Position numbers and translations under genes: made by a program | In this document: positions 14,384 through 19,196 of the stretch, piece after piece | Layout: each line of letters starts with the position of its first letter | Position numbering within the stretch: the first letter of the stretch is position 1 | Notes under the pieces: model-generated | The model's input: the letters and a program-made list of their open reading frames with translations, nothing else | The model's database searches: none | What the model was told of the DNA's origin: nothing | Assembly: GCA_002423245.1 (NCBI GenBank) | Contig: DIVD01000013.1 | Span: 1 to 19,196 of the forward strand | Direction: 5' to 3' | Length of the DNA: 19,196 nt | Source: Rhodobacteraceae bacterium UBA6141 | Lineage (GTDB): Bacteria; Pseudomonadota; Alphaproteobacteria; Rhodobacterales; Rhodobacteraceae

Positions 14384-15442
14384 ATGTTCCGCAATCCTGC
14401 GGGGATATTCCCGCTGTCCTACCGGCAGGACATGGCGCTTGTGCGCAGCCGACCGCAAATTGCCGTCCTGCTGGCTTTCCTGGTGCTGCTTGTCCTCGGG
14501 CCGCTCTACTTCAGCCCGCGGATGCTGGCAGTCATGAACACCTCGATGATCATGGCGATAGCGGTGTTGGGGCTGCAGATCAATCTCGGCTATGCCGGAC
14601 AGATCAATCTCGGCCAGGCGGCGTTCATGGGGGTGGGGGCCTATTCCGGCGGTGTTCTGGCCAACTTCAGTGGTCTGAGCTTCATCGTGGTCATCCCGCT
14701 TGCTGGACTGGCAGCGGCGGCTTTCGGCTACCTGTTTGGGGTGATGGCATCGCGAATCAAGGGCTTCTACTTGGCGTTGACAACGCTGGCTGCGCAGTTT
14801 GTGTTCCACTTTGTGTTCATCAATCTGCCCGCTGACTGGACCGGGGGTGCCAAGGGCCTTGCCATTGCCCCAGCCTCGCTCTTCGGATTCCAATTCAACA
14901 CCGAGGGACGCCTGTACATTCTCATCCTTGTCGTACTGGTGCTGATGACCTATGGTGCCTTCAGCATCGTCCGCGGTCGCTACGGTCGTGAGTTGATCGC
15001 CGTGCGCGACGAGGACACGGCCGCCGGCATTATGGGCGTGGACGTGGTGCGCACCAAGGTCCGCGCCTTCCTTCTGGGGGCGTTCTTCGCGGGGGTGGCC
15101 GGGGCGCTCTGGGGCTACTATTTGCGCTACATCTCGGTGGACCAGTTCACGCTCTTCAACTCGATCTGGATGATTGGCATGATCATCGTAGGGGGTATGG
15201 GCTCGATCACTGGCGCGCTGATCGGCGTGGTCGTCGTGCGGGCGATCCAGGAGGGGATCACCTCGTTTGCCCCGGTCCTCGCCGATGCCGTGCCCTCACT
15301 TGGCAGTGAGCTGATCTTCGCCAGTTACAACATAGTGCTGGGCATCCTGATCGCGGGCTCGCTGCTGATCGAGCCGAAGGGGCTGATGCACCGCTGGAAC
15401 ACCATCAAGTCGTCTTATCGTATCTGGCCGTATCCCTACTGA
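14384..15442 (+). CDS. livM: Liv-type ABC transporter permease (LivM-like)
   Basis: 352 residues, about nine or ten hydrophobic segments. The features LQINLGYAGQINLGQAAFMG and, in the cytoplasmic loop, AVRDEDTAAGIMGVDV are characteristic of LivM. The C-terminus is IEPKGLMHRWN plus a short aromatic tail (RIWPYPY). It begins four bases after the livH stop and should pair with LivH. A 54-base gap follows before the first binding protein, without an obvious terminator. Confidence 0.95.
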   Translation: MFRNPAGIFPLSYRQDMALVRSRPQIAVLLAFLVLLVLGPLYFSPRMLAVMNTSMIMAIAVLGLQINLGYAGQINLGQAAFMGVGAYSGGVLANFSGLSFIVVIPLAGLAAAAFGYLFGVMASRIKGFYLALTTLAAQFVFHFVFINLPADWTGGAKGLAIAPASLFGFQFNTEGRLYILILVVLVLMTYGAFSIVRGRYGRELIAVRDEDTAAGIMGVDVVRTKVRAFLLGAFFAGVAGALWGYYLRYISVDQFTLFNSIWMIGMIIVGGMGSITGALIGVVVVRAIQEGITSFAPVLADAVPSLGSELIFASYNIVLGILIAGSLLIEPKGLMHRWNTIKSSYRIWPYPY

Positions 15443-15496
15443 GGGGCGTCCCGTGCCCGACGCTAACACTGGGTACAACAAACAAGGGAGGAAACC

Positions 15497-16714
15497 ATGA
15501 AAATGAACCAACTTCTGCTGGCTGCAGGGCTTTCTGCGGTGCTGATGGGCGGAACGGCGGCGCTGGCCGAGACTGAGTTCGTGACGCCCGGCTGGGCAGA
15601 CTATTCGGGGCCCTATGCAGATATCATGCCCGGCTGGGAAGGCGGACGGGTCGCCGTGATCGAATGGTGGAACGCCAACAAGGGCAAGGAACTTGGCGTC
15701 AAGCTGACGTACAAGGGCGTGGACGGGCGCTATGACCCGGCGCAAGTTGCCAGCCTGTGGCCAGGTGTGCTCAGCGAGTTCAAGCCAGTCCTGCTTTTCG
15801 GGATGGGTGGGGCCGACTATGCCGCGATGAATACCCGTCTGCCCGAAGACAAGGTGCCGATGATCTCGCCCACGGGCGGCTACGGCTTCACCTGGGCCCC
15901 GAACCCCTGGTCGTTCAACCTGCGCCCGACGCTGGCCCACGAGGCGGCGATGTATGTCGATTGGCGGCACAAATCCGAGGCCATGACCCGGCCGCTGAGG
16001 GTCGTCGTTGTCGCCTCCGAGGCGGCGCCGGCTTGGGTGGATACGGTGAACGGGATCAAGTCCTTTGCCGTCGGCAACCCGGACAAGCTTGATATTGTTG
16101 ACGTGATCTGGACCACGCCGCAGCCGACTGACCTCACCACAGACATCTTCGCAGCGGTGAGCAAGCAGATCGACGCGGTCATCGTCATGACGAACAGTGC
16201 GGGCTCGGTCGCGGTCAAGCGCGCGCTCGACAACGTCGGTTCCGACGTGCCGCTGGTGCTGGGGGCCCACAACGGGCTGACGGCGGCGGGCGCTGCGATC
16301 GGCGGGATGGAGAAGCTGACCAACACTTTCGAATGTGCGGCAATGGCGGCGCCGGTATCGGGGAGTGAGGCGGCAGCCTTCTATGATGAACTCCATGGTT
16401 CCTACGGGCTCGAGACTGCCTGGGACAATTCGACGATCTTGGGCGTCAGCCAGGGTCTTTTCATCGCCGCCATCATGGAAGAGGCGATCAGCCAGCATGG
16501 GGTCGACGGGCTTAGCGGCGAGAAGGTGCGCGAGGTCATCATCAACCACACCGTTCCCGCAGCCGCCATGCACGGGTTGACCGGCGACATGAAGATGAAC
16601 AACGAGTCCTCGTTCCCGCTCAGCGGTCTGATCGGTTACTGTGCGACGGTCAAGGACGGCGCGTTTGCGGTGCTTGATGGGGCCGTGCCGGTTCCCGATA
16701 TTCCGAAGTGGTAA
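15497..16714 (+). CDS. Periplasmic substrate-binding protein of the Liv-type transporter, copy 1
   Basis: 405 residues with a Sec signal peptide (MKMNQLLLAAGLSAVLMGG, cleavage predicted after ALA at 24). The mature protein is a Liv/amide-type periplasmic binding fold (peripla_BP_6 type) with WADYSGPYADIMPGW and VDGRYDPAQVASLWPGVLS near the N-terminus. It lacks a lipobox, so it should be free in the periplasm. GGGAGGAAACC precedes the ATG. It is closely related to the next gene product along its whole length, with long identical runs such as AGSVAVKRALDNVGSDVPLV. It captures the imported acid; the identity of the ligand is unknown. Confidence 0.94.
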   Translation: MKMNQLLLAAGLSAVLMGGTAALAETEFVTPGWADYSGPYADIMPGWEGGRVAVIEWWNANKGKELGVKLTYKGVDGRYDPAQVASLWPGVLSEFKPVLLFGMGGADYAAMNTRLPEDKVPMISPTGGYGFTWAPNPWSFNLRPTLAHEAAMYVDWRHKSEAMTRPLRVVVVASEAAPAWVDTVNGIKSFAVGNPDKLDIVDVIWTTPQPTDLTTDIFAAVSKQIDAVIVMTNSAGSVAVKRALDNVGSDVPLVLGAHNGLTAAGAAIGGMEKLTNTFECAAMAAPVSGSEAAAFYDELHGSYGLETAWDNSTILGVSQGLFIAAIMEEAISQHGVDGLSGEKVREVIINHTVPAAAMHGLTGDMKMNNESSFPLSGLIGYCATVKDGAFAVLDGAVPVPDIPKW

Positions 16715-16752
16715 GGTTGATGGCGGCGGCGAGACGACGTGTCTACCGCCCC

Positions 16753-16783
16753 ACAGGCGCCTGTCTCCTCGGGGGACAGGCGC
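16753..16783 (+). other. Overlapping hairpins between the two binding-protein genes
   Basis: GCGCCTGTC (16757-16765) pairs with GACAGGCGC (16775-16783) across a 9-base loop. The left arm also belongs to a perfect 12-bp palindrome, ACAGGCGCCTGT (16753-16764), so two mutually exclusive structures are possible. It lies within the 105-base gap between the genes, with no U tract. Confidence 0.5.
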
Positions 16784-16819
16784 AGGATCGAAGCCAAAGA
16801 CATAAGCATGGAGGATACG

Positions 16820-18040
16820 ATGAATAAAAGAGTGGTGGGATTTGCTGCGGTTCTGATCGCGACACTGCAGGCAGGCGCGGGTGCATTGCAGGCCGAAACG
16901 AGCTACTCGGTCGTGGGCTGGGCCGATTTTTCAGGCCCATATGCCGATGTGATGCCAGATTGGGACGGTGGCCGGGTCGGCGTCATCAACTGGTGGAACG
17001 CGACCCGCGGCAAGGAAATCGGGGTCAGGATCGAGTATTCCGCCGTGGACGGGCGCTATGATCCGGCGCAGATCGCAAGCCTCTGGCCAGGCGTGCTGAG
17101 CGAGAAGAAACCGCTGGCGCTGCTCGGCATGGGTGGGTCGGATTCGGCCGCCATGGGCCCGCGCCTGCCGCAGGACAAGGTGCCGATGGTCTCGGCCGGG
17201 GGTGGCTACGGCTTCACCTGGACGCCCGACCCCTGGCTGTTCAACCTGCGCCCGACGCTCGCCCACGAGGCGGGGATGTATGCCGAGTGGCGCGTCGCGA
17301 CCGAGGGCCGGGACAAGCCGCTGCGCGTGGTGGTGCTCGCCTCCGAGGCCGCGCCGGCCTGGGTCGATACCGTGAACGGGATCAAGTCCTACGCCACCCA
17401 CAACCCCGGCAAGATGGAGCTGGTGGACATCATCTGGACCACGCCGCAGCCGACCGACCTGACCACCGATGTCTTCGCGGCGGTCGGCAAGGGCATCGAC
17501 GCGATCATCGTGATGACCAACACCGCGGGCTCGGTCGCGGTCAAGCGCGCGCTCGACAACGTGGGCTCGGACGTGCCGCTGGTGACGGGCGCCCACAACG
17601 GGCTGACCGCCATCGCCGCGGCGATCGGCAGCGCGGACCAGGTCACCAACACCTTCGAATGCGCCGCCGTCGCGGCGCCGGTCGAGGAGGGCCCGACCTA
17701 CGACTACTACAGGGAACTCCACGACAAGCACGGGCTGGACCGCCTGTTTTCCTCGGCCACGCTGATCGGGGTGAGCCAGGCGACCTTCCTTGTCAACCAA
17801 CTGGAAGAGGCGGTGCGGCGGCACGGCGTCGATGGCGTGACCAGCGAGAACCTCCGCGAGACGATCCTGTCCCATACCGTCTCAAAGGAAGAGATGCACG
17901 GGGTCAATGGCAACATCCAGATGACCTCCGAGGGATCGTTCCCGGTCATGGGACTCTCCGGCTACTGCATGACGATGGAGGACGGCAAGCTGAAGGTCCT
18001 CGCCACCGATGTTGCTGTCCCCTCGCTGGTGAAATGGTGA
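16820..18040 (+). CDS. Periplasmic substrate-binding protein of the Liv-type transporter, copy 2
   Basis: 406 residues with a Sec signal peptide (MNKRVVGFAAVLIATLQAG, cleavage predicted after LQA at 25). It is paralogous to the preceding protein, sharing WTTPQPTDLTTD, NTFECAA and a C-terminal VP...VKW/IPKW end. Start 16820 is chosen for GGAGG five bases upstream and an immediate signal peptide; the frame extends back to 16739 without family character. The central part (about 17155-17700) has almost no A/T-ending codons, while both ends do, suggesting a mosaic gene. Two binding proteins for one permease usually mean a broader or altered ligand range. It is the last intact gene before the insertion-sequence debris. 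Confidence 0.93.
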   Translation: MNKRVVGFAAVLIATLQAGAGALQAETSYSVVGWADFSGPYADVMPDWDGGRVGVINWWNATRGKEIGVRIEYSAVDGRYDPAQIASLWPGVLSEKKPLALLGMGGSDSAAMGPRLPQDKVPMVSAGGGYGFTWTPDPWLFNLRPTLAHEAGMYAEWRVATEGRDKPLRVVVLASEAAPAWVDTVNGIKSYATHNPGKMELVDIIWTTPQPTDLTTDVFAAVGKGIDAIIVMTNTAGSVAVKRALDNVGSDVPLVTGAHNGLTAIAAAIGSADQVTNTFECAAVAAPVEEGPTYDYYRELHDKHGLDRLFSSATLIGVSQATFLVNQLEEAVRRHGVDGVTSENLRETILSHTVSKEEMHGVNGNIQMTSEGSFPVMGLSGYCMTMEDGKLKVLATDVAVPSLVKW

Positions 18041-18075
18041 TGAAAGGCAACCCGTCGCTGCCGAACTTTCGACTA

Positions 18076-18130
18076 CTGTCAACGGCAGCGTACAAGTGTG
18101 CCAAAGGGCAGCACAAGATGTTGCCACTTT
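18076..18130 (-). mobile_element. IS21-type terminal region, right side
   Basis: It begins TGTCAACGGCAG at 18077, 36 bases after the last catabolic stop codon, and matches 864-918 at 48 of 55 positions in inverted orientation. The internal part of the element should lie to the right, but sequence beyond 18130 changes to IS256-type material. Only the end survives. Whether this is the left or right terminus of its IS21 copy cannot be decided. Confidence 0.65.
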
Positions 18131-18249
18131 GAGGGTGGCGTGCTGACGGTGCGAGCCATGCATGAATCTGGGTGATGGGATTTGAAGAGGCGGCGTATCG
18201 TGGCGGGTGTTCGAAGCCTGCCAGAACCTCCCGAAGGATCGATACGCCC

Positions 18250-18632
18250 ATGACAGACGGTGCCACGATCACCCCTTGCGTCCTGCCCGGATCGATCATC
18301 GATCCGGGCAGGACGAGATCGCCCGCGATGAGGCGCGGCGCGTCCTGATGGCAGCTTTGAAGGCGGAAGCCGACGGCTTTGTCGTGCGGTTTTCCGAAGA
18401 CCGGCTTGCCGGTGGCGGCCAGCGCGTGGTTCGGCACGGCACCGGGCCGGAACGGGTGATCCAGACCGGGATCGGCCAACTTGAGGCCCAGCGGCAGAAG
18501 GTGCGGGACCGGGCGACGGATGTGCCCGCCGAAGCGAAGGTCCGCTTCACCTCCAACATCCTGCCGAAAGGGGCGCGGCGGTCCAAAAGTCTCGATGCCT
18601 TGCTGCCGGCGCTTTACCTGCGCGGGATCTCG
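18250..18632 (+). pseudogene. IS256-family transposase, N-terminal remnant with frame disruption
   Basis: The ATG at 18250 opens MTDGATITPCVLPGSIIDP. The family-like continuation DEIARDEARRVLMAALKAEA, VRHGTGPERVIQTGIG, RFTSNILP and SLDALLPALYLRGIS lies in another frame. The switch falls on a perfect 37-bp palindrome at 18279-18315. Homology stops at RGIS (18632), where GDFQEAL would be expected, and 43 bases of unrecognised sequence lead to the IS481 end. The DDE core is missing, so this copy is inactive. The upstream 18131-18249 probably holds the IS256 left end, but I could not define it. Confidence 0.75.
18279..18315. repeat. Perfect 37-bp palindrome inside the IS256 remnant
   Basis: Two 18-base arms, CGTCCTGCCCGGATCGAT and its exact complement ATCGATCCGGGCAGGACG, flank a single C at 18297. 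No mismatch occurs. It coincides with the reading-frame change in the transposase remnant. Confidence 0.85.
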
Positions 18633-18675
18633 GTAATCTCCCCCTTTTTAACGGGGTGCATCCGTAGAACTTAAC

Positions 18676-19196
18676 TGTTCCATCCCGGATGTTCACATTT
18701 CCCCTCGTCGCTCTGCGCTTTTCATGGCGAGATCAGTCCTGAGGGGTATTCGGGACGGAGAGCGACCATGCTGATCCATCTTCACAGCCAAGCTACGACG
18801 ACACCCAAGGTGCGCGCGGCGATCCAGGCGAGTGACGAGGTCGGGACGGTGCTGGCCGAGCGATTTGGGGATGAGGCGGACCAGAAAACGATCCGGGGGA
18901 TCATTTTCCTGCCGAATGCGCAGACGATCTGCAAATGGCGCAAGCGCGACAGCGTGGAGGATCGCAGCCACAGGCCGCACCGCCTGCAGACCACCCTGAC
19001 GCCGGCGCAGGAGGCCGTGGCGCTGCGCAAGGCGCTGCTGGTGTCGCTCGACGACCTGCTGGCGCTCGCCATTGTGCTTGAACCAATGGCGCACAAGGCT
19101 CGCTGCGGGAGTTCCTGAATCCGAACGCCTCGCGCTCGGGCCTCGACCGCTGCCTGCGTCGGCATGGCGTTGGCAATCTGCGTAACTTGCAGGCGA
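18676..19196 (+). mobile_element. IS481-family insertion sequence, right copy (5' part, runs off window)
   Basis: It begins TGTTCCATCCCGG at 18676 and reads rightwards off the window. It is the inverted counterpart of 1-486, with an identical 5' leader. The preceding bases TTAAC are shared with the left copy; the next base out differs. The pair therefore flanks about 18.2 kb with their transposase starts facing inward and reading outward. Confidence 0.8.
18768..19196 (+). pseudogene. IS481-family transposase, N-terminal part, frame disrupted
   Basis: From ATG 18768 the product starts MLIHLHSQATTTPKVRAAIQ and reaches a TGA at 19116-19118. The expected LREFLNPNASRSGLDRCL and RRHGVGNLRNLQA follow in the -1 frame from 19103. 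The same two insert-like stretches seen in the left copy are present: an imperfect GAAAACGATCC repeat at 18884-18908 and CGCCATTG / CAATGGCG at 19067-19091. Relative to the left copy, six bases are missing in the EAVAVALRK repeat. The DDE catalytic domain is beyond the window. Confidence 0.75.

Noticed and set aside
15296..16573. A 425-codon minus-strand frame opposite LivM and the first binding protein
   Set aside because: Antisense shadow of a secreted protein gene with a good signal peptide and ribosome binding site; no motif of its own.
18633..18675. Short stretch with CCCC-TTTTTAA-CGGGG between IS256 and IS481 remnants
   Set aside because: It could be a tiny hairpin or the end of another element, but it is too short to assign.
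1..19196. tRNA, rRNA, CRISPR array or toxin-antitoxin genes
   Set aside because: I saw no cloverleaf-like sequence, regularly spaced repeats or small paired genes with recognisable motifs in the gaps.

Overview
This is a high-GC window, most likely from an alphaproteobacterium of the Rhodobacterales type. That guess rests on strong G/C preference at third codon positions, GGAGG-type ribosome binding sites, and the style of the IS481, IS21, IS5 and IS256 fragments; I cannot confirm the taxon from sequence alone. The gene content and flanking insertion-sequence debris indicate an accessory catabolic island, possibly on a plasmid.

Layout. Bases 1-1111 are insertion-sequence wreckage: the 5' half of an IS481-family element (minus strand), an unidentified minus-strand coding remnant, the 3' end of an IS21-type istB with its IS end, and the N-terminal part of an IS5-type transposase. 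Bases 1165-5267 are a minus-strand run, in transcription order: Rieske ferredoxin, ferredoxin-type NAD(P)H reductase, IclR regulator, thiolase-fold aldolase-like protein, and DUF35 (zinc ribbon/OB-fold) partner. Bases 5268-5465 are a divergent control region with a perfect 21-bp palindrome. Bases 5466-18040 are a plus-strand run: cytochrome P450, MenB/BadI-like crotonase, SDR, acyl-CoA dehydrogenase, MaoC-type hydratase, LivG-type ABC ATPase, acyl-CoA ligase, LivH, LivM and two tandem periplasmic binding proteins. Bases 18077-19196 are again insertion-sequence debris: an IS21-type end, an IS256 transposase N-terminus, and a second IS481 copy inverted relative to the first.

How the genes may work together (inference). 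The binding proteins and Liv-type permease import an organic acid. The ligase, translationally coupled to the transporter genes, makes its CoA thioester. The P450, fed electrons by the reductase and Rieske ferredoxin, hydroxylates the skeleton. The dehydrogenase, MaoC hydratase and SDR carry out beta-oxidation steps. The thiolase-fold/DUF35 pair resembles Ltp2-ChsH2 steroid side-chain retro-aldolases and may cleave a tertiary beta-hydroxyacyl-CoA. The MenB/BadI-like enzyme may act on a cyclic intermediate. A branched or alicyclic carboxylic acid (terpenoid, naphthenic or steroid-side-chain-like) fits best; the substrate cannot be named.

Most notable points: a P450 paired with a toluene-monooxygenase-type Rieske ferredoxin; a BadI-like enzyme that lacks two family catalytic residues but has a hydratase-like glutamate; sharp changes in third-position base composition inside genes, suggesting a mosaic cluster; and perfect or near-perfect palindromes inside several broken transposase genes.
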